A stretch of DNA of 64,000 nucleotides from Micromonospora echinofusca (GTDB lineage: Bacteria; Actinomycetota; Actinomycetes; Mycobacteriales; Micromonosporaceae). A program made the translations under genes and the position numbers. The DNA lies in NCBI RefSeq assembly GCF_900091445.1, contig NZ_LT607733.1, positions 6,351,001 to 6,415,000 on the forward strand. The letters run 5' to 3'. Every line of letters begins with the position of its first letter. Position 1 is the first letter of the stretch. Under the pieces are notes generated by a model. The model saw nothing but the letters and a program-made list of their open reading frames with translations, did not search any database and was not told the origin of the DNA. Below, one piece after another: positions 7,615 through 16,935 of the stretch.

Positions 7615-9471
7615 TCAGAAGGCCTCTTCCGGGAGGTCCATGATGTCCAGGTCGGTGCCCTCGACGATCCGCCGGTCGGCACCGATGCGGGGCAGCACCT
7701 CGCGGGCGAAGAACCGGGCGGCGGCTACCTTGCCGGTGTAGAACGCCTTGTCGGCGGCCGAAACCTCGCCGGCCAGCGCCTTCAGGGCCACGTCGGCCTG
7801 CTTCTGGAGCAGCCAGCCGACGACCAGGTCGCCGATCGCCAGCAGGAAGCGGCGGCTGCTCAGGCCGACCTTGTAGAGCGCCCGGGTGTCGCCGCCCTGC
7901 GCCTCGCCCAGCCAGCCGGTCATCACGCCGAGCATGTTCTGGATCTCGGCGAGCGCCTTGCCCAGCGCCTGCCGCTCCTCCTTGAGCTGGCCGTTGCCGG
8001 CCTCGGTGGCGATGAACTCCTGGATCTCACCGGCGACCGCCATCAGGGCCTTGCCGTTGTCCCGGACGATCTTCCGGAAGATGAGGTCGAGGCTCTGGAT
8101 CGCCGTGGTGCCCTCGTAGAGGGTGTCGATCTTGGCGTCCCGGACGTACTGCTCCAGGGGGTAGTCCTGGAGGAAGCCGGAGCCGCCGAAGGTCTGCAAC
8201 GACTCGTGGCCGAGCAGCTCGTACGCGCGCTCCGAACCGACGCCCTTGACCAGCGGGAGGAGCAGGTCGTTGACCCGCTTGGCGAGCTTGGTCGCCTTCT
8301 CGTCGCCCGCCGCCTCGGCGATGGCGACCTTGTCCTGCCAGGTGGCGGTGTAGCAGACCAGGGCGCGCAGGCCCTCGGCGTACGACTTCTGCAGCATCAG
8401 CGAGCGGCGCACGTCCGGGTGGTGGGTGATCGTGACGCGCGGCGCGGTCTTGTCCGCCATCTGGGTCAGGTCGGCGCCCTGCACCCGGCTCTTGGCGTAC
8501 TCGAGGGCGTTCAGGTAGCCGGTCGAGAGGGTGGCGATGGCCTTGGTGCCGACCATCATCCGGGCGCTCTCGATGATCATGAACATCTGCCGGATGCCCT
8601 CGTGCTTCTCGCCCAGCAGCCAGCCCTTGGCCGGTACGCCGTGCTCACCGAAGGTCAGCTCGCAGGTGTTGGAGACCTTCAGGCCCATCTTGTGCTCGAC
8701 GTTGGTGGCGAAGACGCCGTTGCGCTCGCCCAGCTCGCCGGTGTTCTCGTCGAAGTGGTACTTCGGCACCACGAAGAGGGACAGGCCCTTGGTGCCCGGG
8801 CCGCCGACACCCTCGACGCCGACCGGACGGGCCAGCACGTAGTGGATGATGTTGTCGCTCAGGTCGTGCTCGGCCGACGTGATGAAGCGCTTCACGCCCT
8901 CGATGTGCCAGGAGCCGTCGGGCTGCTGGATGGCGCGGGCCCGACCGGCGCCCACGTCCGAGCCGGCGTCCGGCTCGGTGAGCACCATCGTGGAGCCCCA
9001 CTGCTTGTCGACGAAGAGCTTCGCCCACTTCTTCTGCTGCTCGGTGCCCTCGACCTGCAACACGTGCGCGAAGGACGGGCCGGAGGCGTACATCCACACG
9101 GCGGCGTTGGAGCCGACGATCAGCTCGGCGAGGGACCACACCAGCGCCCGGGGCGCGTTGCTGCCGTCCAGCTCGGTCGGGAGCTCCAGCCGCCAGAACT
9201 CGGAGTTCATGTACGCGCGGTAGGACTTCTTGAACGACTCCGGCAACGGCGCGGTGTGCGTGGCCGGGTCGAAGACCGGCGGGTTGCGGTCGCTGTCCGT
9301 GTAGCTGGCGGCCAGATCCTCACGGGCGAGGCGGTCGACCTCGGCGAGGATGTCGCGCGCGGTGTCGACGTCCAGGTCCGTGTACGGCTCCTGGCTGAAC
9401 GCCTGGTCCGCCCCGAAGACCTCGAAGAGGTTGAACTCGAGGTCCCGAAGGTTGCTCTTGTAGTGGGTCAT
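7615..9471 (-). CDS. Acyl-CoA dehydrogenase, long FadE5-like form
   Basis: 618 aa, longer than the usual about 380-aa acyl-CoA dehydrogenases but matching the 600-residue FadE5/AcdA-like group with an extra C-terminal domain. Seen: [13 protein letters not shown] (FAD/substrate loop), [16 protein letters not shown], the [17 protein letters not shown] motif near the catalytic base region, and [24 protein letters not shown]. It oxidises long-chain acyl-CoA to enoyl-CoA and passes electrons to ETF and then, probably, to EtfD encoded at 41-43 kb. Monocistronic, with two operator-like sites just upstream. ATG 9471 gives the canonical [19 protein letters not shown] start. Confidence 0.92.
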   Translation of the reverse strand: MTHYKSNLRDLEFNLFEVFGADQAFSQEPYTDLDVDTARDILAEVDRLAREDLAASYTDSDRNPPVFDPATHTAPLPESFKKSYRAYMNSEFWRLELPTELDGSNAPRALVWSLAELIVGSNAAVWMYASGPSFAHVLQVEGTEQQKKWAKLFVDKQWGSTMVLTEPDAGSDVGAGRARAIQQPDGSWHIEGVKRFITSAEHDLSDNIIHYVLARPVGVEGVGGPGTKGLSLFVVPKYHFDENTGELGERNGVFATNVEHKMGLKVSNTCELTFGEHGVPAKGWLLGEKHEGIRQMFMIIESARMMVGTKAIATLSTGYLNALEYAKSRVQGADLTQMADKTAPRVTITHHPDVRRSLMLQKSYAEGLRALVCYTATWQDKVAIAEAAGDEKATKLAKRVNDLLLPLVKGVGSERAYELLGHESLQTFGGSGFLQDYPLEQYVRDAKIDTLYEGTTAIQSLDLIFRKIVRDNGKALMAVAGEIQEFIATEAGNGQLKEERQALGKALAEIQNMLGVMTGWLGEAQGGDTRALYKVGLSSRRFLLAIGDLVVGWLLQKQADVALKALAGEVSAADKAFYTGKVAAARFFAREVLPRIGADRRIVEGTDLDIMDLPEEAF

Positions 9472-9498
9472 GCTCGCTGGCCCCGCTTCCGGACAGGT

Positions 9499-9539
9499 GT
9501 TACCGATCAGTAACCCTGACTGTATTACCGATGGGTAGG
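9499..9539 (-). promoter_or_regulatory. Candidate operator sites before the acyl-CoA dehydrogenase gene
   Basis: Inverted repeat GTTACCGATCAGTAAC at 9499-9514 and a second half-matching site TTACCGATGGGTAG at 9525-9538, 25 bp apart in direct order. The same 16-bp inverted repeat, 14 of 16 identical, lies upstream of etfD at 43507-43522. The sites lie 28-68 bp before the start codon, so binding there would block transcription. A TetR-type fatty-acid regulator is likely, but this is inference. Confidence 0.55.
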
Positions 9540-9678
9540 CAGCGACAAGCCGATCTCGGAAGTGACGGCGATTACACACTTCCCGTTCAGGTTGCGAACG
9601 GGCCCGCGTACCCACATCCGGCGGGCCGGCACGACGCAGCCGAGCGGGGTACGAACGGCGCCCACCGCGCCGGTCGGC

Positions 9679-10806
9679 TCAGCTCTCGGCCGCGCCGACC
9701 TCCCAGCTCGGCACGGCCACCGTCGCGGCGCCGCGCGAGCCCGTGTACTCCATCAGGACCAGGGCGATGTCGTCGTCGAGCCGGCCGTGCACCCACTCCA
9801 CCAGGGCGGTCTCCAGCGAGGCGAGCCCGTCGCCGACGGTGCCGTGGCCGAGCAGCCGCCAGGCCCGGTCGGCGGTCGGGAAGAACTCCCCGTCCCGGCG
9901 CGCCTCGCCGAGCCCGTCGGTGAAGAGCAGCAGCCGGTCGCCGGGCTCCAGCCGCTCGACCCGGGGGCGCACCACCGGCATGAAGCCCAGCGGCGGGGCG
10001 GGGGCCGGCGGTTCGAGCGGGATCACGGCACCCCGGCGCAGCAGCAGCGGCGGCGGGTGGCCGCAGTTGACGATGGTGAGCGTGCCGCCCCGCTCCTCGA
10101 CCAGCGCGGCGGTGACGAAGTCCTCGTCGCCCACGCTGCGGGCCACCGCCCGGTCCAGGTCGGTCACGACGGCCCGCAGGTCCGCGCGCTCGTACGCCAC
10201 GTGCCGGTACGAGCCGAGCACGATGCTGGCGAGCCGTACCGCGTCGAGGCCCTTGCCCCGCACGTCGCCGATGATCATCCGCACCCCGTACGGCGTGTCG
10301 ACCGCCTCGTACAGGTCGCCGCCGATCTCGGCCGTGGCGGTGGACGAGATGTAGCGGGCAGCGACCGAGAGCGAGCCGACCTGTGGTCCGAGCGGGCGCA
10401 GCACGGCCTGCTGGGCGACCGAGGCGAGTCGGGACAGCTCGGCGATCCGCTCGGCCTGCCGCTGTCGTACGGCTGCCGTGGCGACCGCGATCGCGGTGCC
10501 CAGCGCGATGCCCGCGACGGCGACCGTGGTGGGCAGCGCCACGGTCTCCTCCCAGAGGGCGAAGCCGGCCCCCAGGGCCGTGGCGGCCAGGCCCACGCCG
10601 AGCGTGATCCGCCACGACGCCAGCGCCGCGGTCAGGAACGGCGCGGCCACCATGAGCGCGATGTAGTTGGCCGGACGGCCGTCGGCCAGCTCCACGGCCG
10701 AGACGATCGCGAGCAGGACGAAGGCCGCGCCGAGGCCGGCGCGGGATCCGGGGCTCAGTGGGCCGGGGCCCGACTGGAAGGGTCGCGTGCGTACGAGGGA
10801 CAGCAT
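9679..10806 (-). CDS. Membrane-anchored PP2C/SpoIIE-type serine phosphatase
   Basis: 375 aa. Residues about 20-110 are hydrophobic (four to five helices), then a short helical linker (AVRQRQAERIAELSRLASVAQQAV) and a SpoIIE/PP2C phosphatase domain of about 220 residues. Metal-binding motifs are visible: EIGGDLYEA, IGDVRGKGLDA, FTDGLGEAR and DDDIALVLM. Such proteins dephosphorylate anti-sigma-factor antagonists or other phosphoproteins in response to a membrane signal. No sigma factor or anti-sigma gene is adjacent, so the partner is unknown. ATG 10806 gives MLSLVRTRPF; the longer frame upstream is unsupported. Confidence 0.88.
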   Translation of the reverse strand: MLSLVRTRPFQSGPGPLSPGSRAGLGAAFVLLAIVSAVELADGRPANYIALMVAAPFLTAALASWRITLGVGLAATALGAGFALWEETVALPTTVAVAGIALGTAIAVATAAVRQRQAERIAELSRLASVAQQAVLRPLGPQVGSLSVAARYISSTATAEIGGDLYEAVDTPYGVRMIIGDVRGKGLDAVRLASIVLGSYRHVAYERADLRAVVTDLDRAVARSVGDEDFVTAALVEERGGTLTIVNCGHPPPLLLRRGAVIPLEPPAPAPPLGFMPVVRPRVERLEPGDRLLLFTDGLGEARRDGEFFPTADRAWRLLGHGTVGDGLASLETALVEWVHGRLDDDIALVLMEYTGSRGAATVAVPSWEVGAAES

Positions 10807-10906
10807 GCCTGATTGACGTGAGCGGGTGAATGAACCTGGCCCGTCGTCCGAGAATCTTCTGGCCGGCCGGATCGTGCCCGCGGGCCGATCGCCACCCGGC
10901 GCGTGC

Positions 10907-11551
10907 TCAGCCGAGCACCTCGTAGCGGACCTCGACGTGGCCGGCGTCGAGCGAGGCGATGTCGGCGAAGGCGGCCCGGGACAGGTCCAGGCAGCGCCCC
11001 TCGATGAACGGGCCACGGTCGTTGATGCGTACGGTCACGGACTTGCCGTTGGCCGGGTTGGTCACCCGGACCCTCGTGTCGAACGGCAGCGTCTTGTGGG
11101 CGGCGGTCAGCGCGGACGGGTCGAAGTTCTCACCGTTGGCGGTGAGCTGCCCCTCGGAGTAGAAGGACGCGCCGCACGAGCCGCTGTCGACGACCGGGCG
11201 GGCCGTGCTGCTCCTCTTCGTCGCGGTGGGCTTCGGCGCGGCGGCACGCGGCTTGCTCCGGGACGGTGCCTGGGTGGACCGGCTGGCCTTGGGCCTCGCG
11301 GTCGCGCTCGGCGACGCGCTGGCGCTCGGCGAGCCGCTCGCGCTCGGCGCGACCGCCGGCGAGCTGGGAGCGCCGGTGGGCAGGCCGGTGGGCGCGGGGT
11401 CGACGGCGGCGGGCCGGGCGCTCGGCGCGCCCGAGGTCAGCTGCACGGCGCCGACGGTGCCACCGACGGCGAGGGCAACCCCGACCGCCGCGGTGGCCGC
11501 GATGCCGGCCGGCGAGGAGAACATGCGGGTACGGGAGTGCCTGCCAGTCAC
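10907..11551 (-). CDS. RlpA-like secreted double-psi beta-barrel protein
   Basis: 214 aa. GTG start ([10 protein letters not shown]) follows GAAAGGA at a good distance. There is one hydrophobic N-terminal segment (about residues 15-36), then a low-complexity Ser/Ala/Pro-rich linker of about 90 residues. The C-terminal about 85 residues are an RlpA/DPBB domain: [53 protein letters not shown] and [15 protein letters not shown], including the conserved Asp of NDRGPF. RlpA proteins act on cell-wall glycan. Probably secreted or membrane-tethered with the linker crossing the wall. Confidence 0.88.
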   Translation of the reverse strand: MTGRHSRTRMFSSPAGIAATAAVGVALAVGGTVGAVQLTSGAPSARPAAVDPAPTGLPTGAPSSPAVAPSASGSPSASASPSATARPKASRSTQAPSRSKPRAAAPKPTATKRSSTARPVVDSGSCGASFYSEGQLTANGENFDPSALTAAHKTLPFDTRVRVTNPANGKSVTVRINDRGPFIEGRCLDLSRAAFADIASLDAGHVEVRYEVLG

Positions 11552-11590
11552 CGGTGCGGTCCTTTCGCCTTCCGAGCAAATCGGGTCGGA

Positions 11591-11620
11591 CCGTAACGAG
11601 AGAAGCACTTCCGAAGTCAA
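11591..11620 (-). promoter_or_regulatory. Candidate promoter of the rlpA-like gene
   Basis: On the minus strand TTGACT is followed 18 bp later by TACGGT, about 40 nt before the GTG start. No riboswitch-like conservation was seen in the leader. Confidence 0.45.
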
Positions 11621-11775
11621 CGTGATCATGATGGTATGGCCGGAATTGCAGCGATACGTGTAGCCGATCATCCGACCCGTGGTGGCCCGGGCGGCCCGGG
11701 TACAGCTGCGGCTCGGCGCCCTGGAGCCGGATGGGGCGGGCCACCCGGGTCGCTCCCGTGCCGGAGGATGGGTGC

Positions 11776-12327
11776 ATGCCATCCGAGCTGAGCGGACGCC
11801 TCGCCGCGCTGGTCAGGTGGATCGACCCCGGCCCCGGCGCCAGCCACCTGGTCAGCGACGTGTCCGGTTGGTGGCGGGACGCGGAGATCCTCGCCCGGCT
11901 GGGACCGGCCCTCGTGGCGCCGTTCCGGGCCGCCCGGCCCACGGTGGTCGTCTCGCCGGCGGTCACCGGCTACCTGCTCGGCCCACTCGCCGCGACGGCA
12001 CTCGGGGTCGGCTTCGTACCGGCGCACAAGCCGGGCGACGGCCGGCTGCCCGCCGGGGCGCTCACCTGGGCACAGAGCCCGCCGGACTTCCGGGGCCGGC
12101 GGGTCGACCTGGCCGTACGCGACCACGGGCTCGGCCGGGGCGACCGGGTGCTGGTGGTGGACGACTGGGTGGCCACCGGGGCGCAGGTCCGCGCGCTCTA
12201 CGAGATCTGCGCCGCGCGCGGGGCGGAGCCCGTCGGCACCGCCACCGTCGTGCTCGACTGCCCCCCGACGGTCGCCACCGAGCTGCGCGTCCGGGGACTG
12301 GTGGACGGCGCGGACCTCACGGCGTGA
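11776..12327 (+). CDS. Phosphoribosyltransferase-family protein
   Basis: 183 aa. The PRPP-binding loop reads [15 protein letters not shown] (residues about 127-141), which is the type I phosphoribosyltransferase motif. An earlier [14 protein letters not shown] segment provides the second conserved loop. ATG 11776 follows GGAGG by 8 nt and starts MPSELSGRL; the longer reading frame upstream lacks support. The fold and motif resemble adenine phosphoribosyltransferase-like and orotate-like proteins, but the substrate cannot be told from sequence. No purine or pyrimidine gene is adjacent. Cytoplasmic. Confidence 0.82.
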   Translation: MPSELSGRLAALVRWIDPGPGASHLVSDVSGWWRDAEILARLGPALVAPFRAARPTVVVSPAVTGYLLGPLAATALGVGFVPAHKPGDGRLPAGALTWAQSPPDFRGRRVDLAVRDHGLGRGDRVLVVDDWVATGAQVRALYEICAARGAEPVGTATVVLDCPPTVATELRVRGLVDGADLTA

Positions 12328-12427
12328 CCTGAACCTCGGTTCGACTCCGAGGATCGCCCCATGGGTGAGATCCTGCCGCCGTGGCGACCCTGCGGCCGGC
12401 GCGCGTGGCCGCCGCCGGACATGCCGG

Positions 12428-12964
12428 TCAGCTGATTCGAACGAAGTCCTCGACGGCCGTGCAGACCCGGCCGAGCGCCTCCGCCGAGCGGGCCAGCGGG
12501 CCCGGCACCATCAGCGCGTGGTCGGCCTGCTCGATCTCCACGACGTGCGGGGTGAGCCGGCGGGCGAGCGAGCCGTCCCAGGACGGGTCCGCCGTGCCGC
12601 CCACCAGCAGGAACGGCGCGGTGGCGCGGCGCAGGCCGTCGACCACGGCGGGCACGTGCAGCAGCGGGGTCAGCCAGACGGCCGGCAGCCGGCGGTCGGC
12701 CGCCAGCGGCGTGGCCATCGAGCCGAGCGACTTGCCGACCAGCAGGTCCGTGGGCTCGGCGAGGGTCGGGGCGACCTGGTCGATCACCCATTCGACGGCC
12801 TGCCCCGGCCCCTCCCGGTCGGGTGCCAACCGCTCCGGCACCTCCCACGTGACGGCGTGCAGGGCGTAGCCGGCGCGGCGCAGCGCCTCGCCGGCGTAGA
12901 CGAAGAGCGGGAACCGGGTGTCGTAGCCCCGACCGGGGATGAGCACCACGCGCCTGTCCGCCAT
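12428..12964 (-). CDS. Small alpha/beta hydrolase
   Basis: 178 aa. The nucleophile elbow reads LLVGKSLGSMAT (G-K-S-L-G, Ser about 79), the early strand VVLIPGRGYDTRFPLFVYAGEALRRAGY carries an oxyanion-type G-R-G, and the late His is in EQADHALMVPG with Asp in GTADPSWDGSLA. The short length fits the KANL3/Tex30-type or YdeN-like small hydrolases. Substrate unknown. ATG 12964 follows GGGAGG. Its 5' end faces the ASCH-domain gene about 100 bp away. Confidence 0.82.
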   Translation of the reverse strand: MADRRVVLIPGRGYDTRFPLFVYAGEALRRAGYALHAVTWEVPERLAPDREGPGQAVEWVIDQVAPTLAEPTDLLVGKSLGSMATPLAADRRLPAVWLTPLLHVPAVVDGLRRATAPFLLVGGTADPSWDGSLARRLTPHVVEIEQADHALMVPGPLARSAEALGRVCTAVEDFVRIS

Positions 12965-13068
12965 GCCGCCTCCCGATCGTCGCCCCACCCACCGTAACGT
13001 CCGCCGCACCCACGGTGGGGGCGGAAATGCCACGGCGGGTGGCCGGCGGCGCCGGTACCGTCGGCAGG

Positions 13069-13500
13069 ATGTGGCCTCGGATCGGTGGACTGCGCACCCT
13101 CGCCCTCGGCACCCCCGGTGAGCTGCGGGCGCGGCTCAACACCCTGGTCCTCGCCGGGGTGAAGACGGCGACCGCCGGGCTGACCACCGAGTACGCCGAG
13201 GAGGGCGAGGAACTGGAACACGTCGGCGAGCGGTTGGCCTTCGTCGACGACGAGGACGCGCTGGTCGGTGTCGTGGAGGTCACCGGCGTCGAGGTGGTCC
13301 GCTTCGCGGACGTGCCGTGGGACTTCGCCCGCTCCGAAGGGGAGGGTGACCGTTCCATCGAGGAGTGGCGGTCGGGCCACGCCGCCTACTGGGCGCGCGT
13401 GGGCACCCCCGTGACCGACGACAGCGAGGTCGTCTGCATCCGGTTCCGGCTGGTCTCGGGCGGCGACGGCGGCATCGCCACGGGGGACCTCGGCACCTGA
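13069..13500 (+). CDS. ASCH-domain protein
   Basis: 143 aa. MWPRIGGLRTLALGTPGELRARLNTLVLAGVKTATAGLTTEY matches the start of ASCH (ASC-1 homology) proteins, with the K(T)AT motif at the predicted RNA-binding cleft. DFARSEGEGDRSIEEWRSGHAAYW is the typical ASCH C-terminal half. ASCH domains are beta-barrels related to PUA; some bacterial members hydrolyse N4-acetylcytidine. The start at 13069 was chosen for alignment with the family; GGCAGG directly abuts the ATG, so the mRNA may be leaderless. Standalone gene. Confidence 0.85.
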   Translation: MWPRIGGLRTLALGTPGELRARLNTLVLAGVKTATAGLTTEYAEEGEELEHVGERLAFVDDEDALVGVVEVTGVEVVRFADVPWDFARSEGEGDRSIEEWRSGHAAYWARVGTPVTDDSEVVCIRFRLVSGGDGGIATGDLGT

Positions 13501-13612
13501 GCGCGCCCGGCCACGGCCGACCACGACCGGGCAGTGCGCGTGGGCGGCCGCGATCCGCCGCACCGACCGGGACACCCCGCCCCGCGGCTGCCCGACGCGC
13601 CCGTCGGCGTGC

Positions 13613-14494
13613 TCAGGCGCGACGCAGCTCGGGCAGCAGGCGGGTCGCCACGTCCACCAGGACGGCCTCGTCGCCCGCGTACCAGCTGCTGTCGCGGGGC
13701 CAGTGCGTGACCACGTCGGTGAAGCCGAGGGCGGCGGCCCGGCCGACCTGGTCGGCGAAGAACTCGGCGCTGCTCAGGGAGAAGACCGGCGCGGAGTCGA
13801 GCGAGAGGTAGCGGTCCAGGGTGCCCGGGTCGCGGCCGGCCGTGGCGAGCGTCGCGTCCATCCGGGCGGCGGCCTCGGCCACCTCGGCCCACCAGCTCTC
13901 CAGGTCCTCCACGGCCGGGCCGGTGGTGACCCAGCCCTGGCCGAAGCGTGCCACCAGCCGCATCGACCGGGGCCCGTTGGCGGCCACCACGAACGGCACC
14001 CTTGGCGTCTGCACGCAGCCCGGGTTGCTCCGGGCGTCCACGGCGGAGAACCACTCCCCGCGCCAGGTCGTGCCGTCCTCGCGCAGGATCAGGTCGAGCA
14101 GCTCGGTGAACTCGGCGAACCGGTCCACCCGCTGGCGTGGCGGCAGCGTCTCCCCACCCAGCACGGCCGAGTCGAAGCCGATGCCGCCCGCGCCGAGGCC
14201 GAGCAGCAGCCGCCCGTCGGAGACGTCGTCGAGCGCGGTGACCTGCCGCGCGAACGCCGCCGGATGCCGGAAGTTCGGCGAGGCGACCAGCGTGCCGAGC
14301 CGGATCCGGGAGGTCACCGTCGCGGCGGCGGTCAGCGTGGTCACGGAGTCGAACCAGGGCCCGTCGACCAGGTCCCGCCAGCCCAGGTGGTCGTACGTCC
14401 AGGCGTGGTCGAAGCCCCACTCGTCCGCCTGCCGCCAACGGCGCCGGGAGTCGGACCAGCGCTGGTCGGGAAGGATCACGATGCCAATCCGCAT
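13613..14494 (-). CDS. LLM-class flavin-dependent oxidoreductase
   Basis: 293 aa luciferase-like monooxygenase. Starts MRIGIVILPDQRW, then ADEWGFDHAWTYDHLGW (active-site His region), RIRLGTLVASPNFRHPAAFARQVTALDDVSDGRLLLGLGAG (flavin/F420 binding) and FAEFTELLDLILRE. Proteins of this group in actinomycetes often use coenzyme F420 rather than FMN; which applies here cannot be told. Substrate unknown. The start at 14494 is preferred over an upstream in-frame start at 14551 because it restores the family N-terminus. Divergent from the PadR regulator. Confidence 0.88.
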   Translation of the reverse strand: MRIGIVILPDQRWSDSRRRWRQADEWGFDHAWTYDHLGWRDLVDGPWFDSVTTLTAAATVTSRIRLGTLVASPNFRHPAAFARQVTALDDVSDGRLLLGLGAGGIGFDSAVLGGETLPPRQRVDRFAEFTELLDLILREDGTTWRGEWFSAVDARSNPGCVQTPRVPFVVAANGPRSMRLVARFGQGWVTTGPAVEDLESWWAEVAEAAARMDATLATAGRDPGTLDRYLSLDSAPVFSLSSAEFFADQVGRAAALGFTDVVTHWPRDSSWYAGDEAVLVDVATRLLPELRRA

Positions 14495-14571
14495 GGCCGC
14501 CAGCCTAGAGCCGCCGCCGCCCGGCCGCCCGACCGCGCGGACCTTGACCATATATCGATGATCTGACTATC

Positions 14572-14910
14572 GTGTCGCCCGTGACCGCGATGCGTGAGCC
14601 GACCTTCCTGATCCTCACCGCGCTGGCCGGCGGTCCACGGCACGGCTACGGCATCATCCGGGAGGTCACCGCCCTGTCCGCCCAGCGCGTCACCCTGCTG
14701 CCGGGCACCCTCTACACGGCGCTGGACCGGTTGCACGCGCAGGGGCTCGTCGCACCCGACCGCGAGGAGACCGTCGACGGCCGGCTCCGCCGCTACTACC
14801 GCCTCACCCCGGACGGGATCCGCGCGCTGGACGCCGAGACCGTCCGGCTGCGTCAGCTCACCACCGCCGCCGAGACCCGGCTGCGCGCGCTGCGCCCCGG
14901 CACCGCCTGA
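14572..14910 (+). CDS. PadR-family transcriptional regulator
   Basis: 112 aa. Winged helix: EPTFLILTALAGGPRHGYGIIREV, LLPGTLYTALDRLHAQGLVA and RRYYRLTPDGIRAL, the PadR signature. The C-terminal helix is short, so it belongs to the small PadR-s2 type. Alternative in-frame starts exist (GTG 14572, GTG 14581, ATG 14590). The upstream TTGACC and ATATCGATGATCTGACTATCG region could be promoter and operator. Followed after 99 bp by a membrane protein gene, a usual PadR pairing in actinomycetes in which the regulator controls its partner. Confidence 0.9.
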   Translation: MSPVTAMREPTFLILTALAGGPRHGYGIIREVTALSAQRVTLLPGTLYTALDRLHAQGLVAPDREETVDGRLRRYYRLTPDGIRALDAETVRLRQLTTAAETRLRALRPGTA

Positions 14911-15009
14911 CCGCCCGCACCAGCGGAGCCCGTACGCCGCACCGTACGACCGCACCGCCTGCCACCTCCCGCACCGGCCCGCCGGTGCGTACCGATCGGA
15001 AGGACAGCC

Positions 15010-16107
15010 ATGCCGACGACCGGCGACCCGCTCGCCCGCCGCTACCGGCGGCTGCTGTTCTGCCACCCCCGCGCCTACCGGCGGGCCCGGGCCGACGAGA
15101 TCGTCGGGGTCCTGCTCGACGCGGCGCTGGCGGGCCGCACCCGCCCCACGCCGCGCGAGGCCGCCAACCTGATCCGGCACGGCCTGCGCTGCCGGCTGGG
15201 CCGACCGGCCAGCCGCACGGTCGGCGTCTGGGCCACCCTCGCCGCCGTCATCTGCGGCCTGTTCACCGCCGCCCTCGCCACCCGCGCCGCCTGGGAGACC
15301 TCCGCCCCGCAGCCCGACCGGGCCGAGACCGCCGCCGTCTTCGCCGCCGTGCTGCCCGGTCACGAACTCGGCGACGTCGACCTGGCGCCGGCGCTCTTCA
15401 CCTTCTACGGCCAGCCGCTGACCGTGCGGGCGCTCGACAACCTGCTGCTGGGCGACGGCGGCGAATACCAGCGGAGCGAGGTCCTGGCCGGCACCGCCGG
15501 CACGCCCCGGATGTCCGCCGACGAGACGCTCGCGCTGGCACAGCGGCGCCTGCGCGAGACCGGCTGGCAGACGTACGCCCCGACGGTGCACAGCTATCCG
15601 GGCTGTGTCGACAAGACGTGCGCCCCCGCCGTCACGATCACCGACACCACCCTGCTCGCCCGGCGCGGCGACACGGTCCTCCAACTCCATGTCGCCACCC
15701 CGCCCTCGCCCGACGGCAGCCACCTGTCGCTGGCCCTGAGCCGGACGGCCCCAACGGTCGTGCTGCCGGCCGGTGTCGCCGGCGGACTGATCGGGGCGGC
15801 CCTCGGCTGGCTGGTCTTCGGTTGGGCCAGCCGGCGCACCGAGGCGGCACACCCCGCCCGGGGAGCGGTCGGCGTCCTGCTCGCGATCACCCTGTTCCTC
15901 TGGTGGACGCCCGTCCTGCTGACCGTCCCCAGCCTGCTGCGACACCACCGCGCCGAGCCGCACCCGACCTGGCACCCGCTGTGGGAGTGGCTGGGTCAGC
16001 CGGCTGCCTCCCTGCCGTTCGTGGTGGGTGCGGCGAGCGCGCTGCTGACGCTGGCGCTGGCTGCCGCACCCCGACGCAGCCCGCTGCCCACGACCGCCGT
16101 CGGCTGA
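15010..16107 (+). CDS. Multi-pass membrane protein in the PadR unit
   Basis: 365 aa. The N-terminus (LARRYRRLLFCHPRAYRRARADEIVGVLLD) matches the start of membrane proteins commonly paired with PadR regulators. It is followed by one helix at about 75-95, an external domain of about 140 residues containing Cys in GCVDKTCAP, then three more helices (about 245-270, 285-305 and 325-350). The ATG follows GGAAGGACAGCC, a strong ribosome site. The function of this family is not established; co-regulation with the PadR gene is an inference from spacing and direction. Confidence 0.72.
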   Translation: MPTTGDPLARRYRRLLFCHPRAYRRARADEIVGVLLDAALAGRTRPTPREAANLIRHGLRCRLGRPASRTVGVWATLAAVICGLFTAALATRAAWETSAPQPDRAETAAVFAAVLPGHELGDVDLAPALFTFYGQPLTVRALDNLLLGDGGEYQRSEVLAGTAGTPRMSADETLALAQRRLRETGWQTYAPTVHSYPGCVDKTCAPAVTITDTTLLARRGDTVLQLHVATPPSPDGSHLSLALSRTAPTVVLPAGVAGGLIGAALGWLVFGWASRRTEAAHPARGAVGVLLAITLFLWWTPVLLTVPSLLRHHRAEPHPTWHPLWEWLGQPAASLPFVVGAASALLTLALAAAPRRSPLPTTAVG

Positions 16108-16128
16108 CGCCGCCGGACTGATCCGAGA

Positions 16129-16908
16129 TCAGTCCCACCAGAACGACCAGGAGTGCGCGCCGAGGAGCTGATCGGCGTAGGCGGCCAGCGTTTCGGCGCC
16201 CTGCCAGACGTTGTCCGGGCAGAAGGCGAAGTGCTCGGCCGCGACCGCCAGGGCGTGCCCGGTGGTGGTCGGTGGCGCGGCCACGCTGACGTACAGGGTC
16301 GCGAATCCGACGCCGACCACGCGTACGCCGAACCGGTCCTCCCAACTCCGCAGCACCGCCGAGATCTCCCCGGCGTCGCCCGTGTGGTTGGTCGGGCCGG
16401 ACCAGCCCGCCACGGCGAGGGTGTCCGCGCCGCGGACAGCCGGCACGAGCCCCAGACGCGTCCGCCCGTCCACGAGGAACTCCGCGCACTCGTCGGCGAG
16501 CTGGTCGGGCGGCTCCGCCTGGTCGCCGGGCGTGGCGAGGCCGGGCCAGTCCTGGCCGAACGGGGCCGTGACAGCCGACCCACCGTCCTCGTCGGTCGTC
16601 GCACAGCCGGCCCACCACCGGGCCAGCAGCTCCGCCACGTCGTGCTGCTCCGGCGACGACATGTCGGCCGGAGACACCTCGCCGGCGACCCACGGGCGCC
16701 TCTCGTCGCTCGACAACCCGGTCAGCAGCAGCGGCCAGAGCCCGGACTCCGGATGCCGCGACCGCAACCGCGCCCACAGTTCGAGATCAGGTGGAGCGTC
16801 GCTCAGCCAGTACGGCGCAGGCCCGCCGTCCTCCGGCTCGACCAAGCGGCCGGACGGCAACGTCGTGGGCGGTAGCGAACTCAGCAACTGGGAGAGGTCC
16901 GGAATCAC
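16129..16908 (-). CDS. DUF4253-domain protein
   Basis: 259 aa, GTG start. The C-terminal half contains LVPAVRGADTLAVAGWSGPTNH, LRSWEDRFGVRVVGVGFATLYVSVA and AAEHFAFCPDNVWQGAETLAAYADQLLGAHSWSFWWD, the DUF4253 pattern that typically ends at the protein C-terminus as here. No signal peptide or membrane helix. Family function unknown; such genes often occur as isolated genes, as here between a membrane protein gene and a methyltransferase gene. Confidence 0.85.
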   Translation of the reverse strand: MIPDLSQLLSSLPPTTLPSGRLVEPEDGGPAPYWLSDAPPDLELWARLRSRHPESGLWPLLLTGLSSDERRPWVAGEVSPADMSSPEQHDVAELLARWWAGCATTDEDGGSAVTAPFGQDWPGLATPGDQAEPPDQLADECAEFLVDGRTRLGLVPAVRGADTLAVAGWSGPTNHTGDAGEISAVLRSWEDRFGVRVVGVGFATLYVSVAAPPTTTGHALAVAAEHFAFCPDNVWQGAETLAAYADQLLGAHSWSFWWD

Positions 16909-16935
16909 GGCGAGAGCGTAGGCGACCCGTACGAC

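Noticed and set aside
7351..9513. Very long open frame on the plus strand opposite the acyl-CoA dehydrogenase gene
   Set aside because: It is a high-GC shadow of the real gene: composition is Arg/Gly/Val/Leu low-complexity and no domain is visible, while the minus strand gives a full dehydrogenase.
11552..11680. Possible ydaO riboswitch before the RlpA-like gene
   Set aside because: The conserved blocks GGGTGAA, GCTAACC and GTAGGC are absent; only a promoter-like pair was found.
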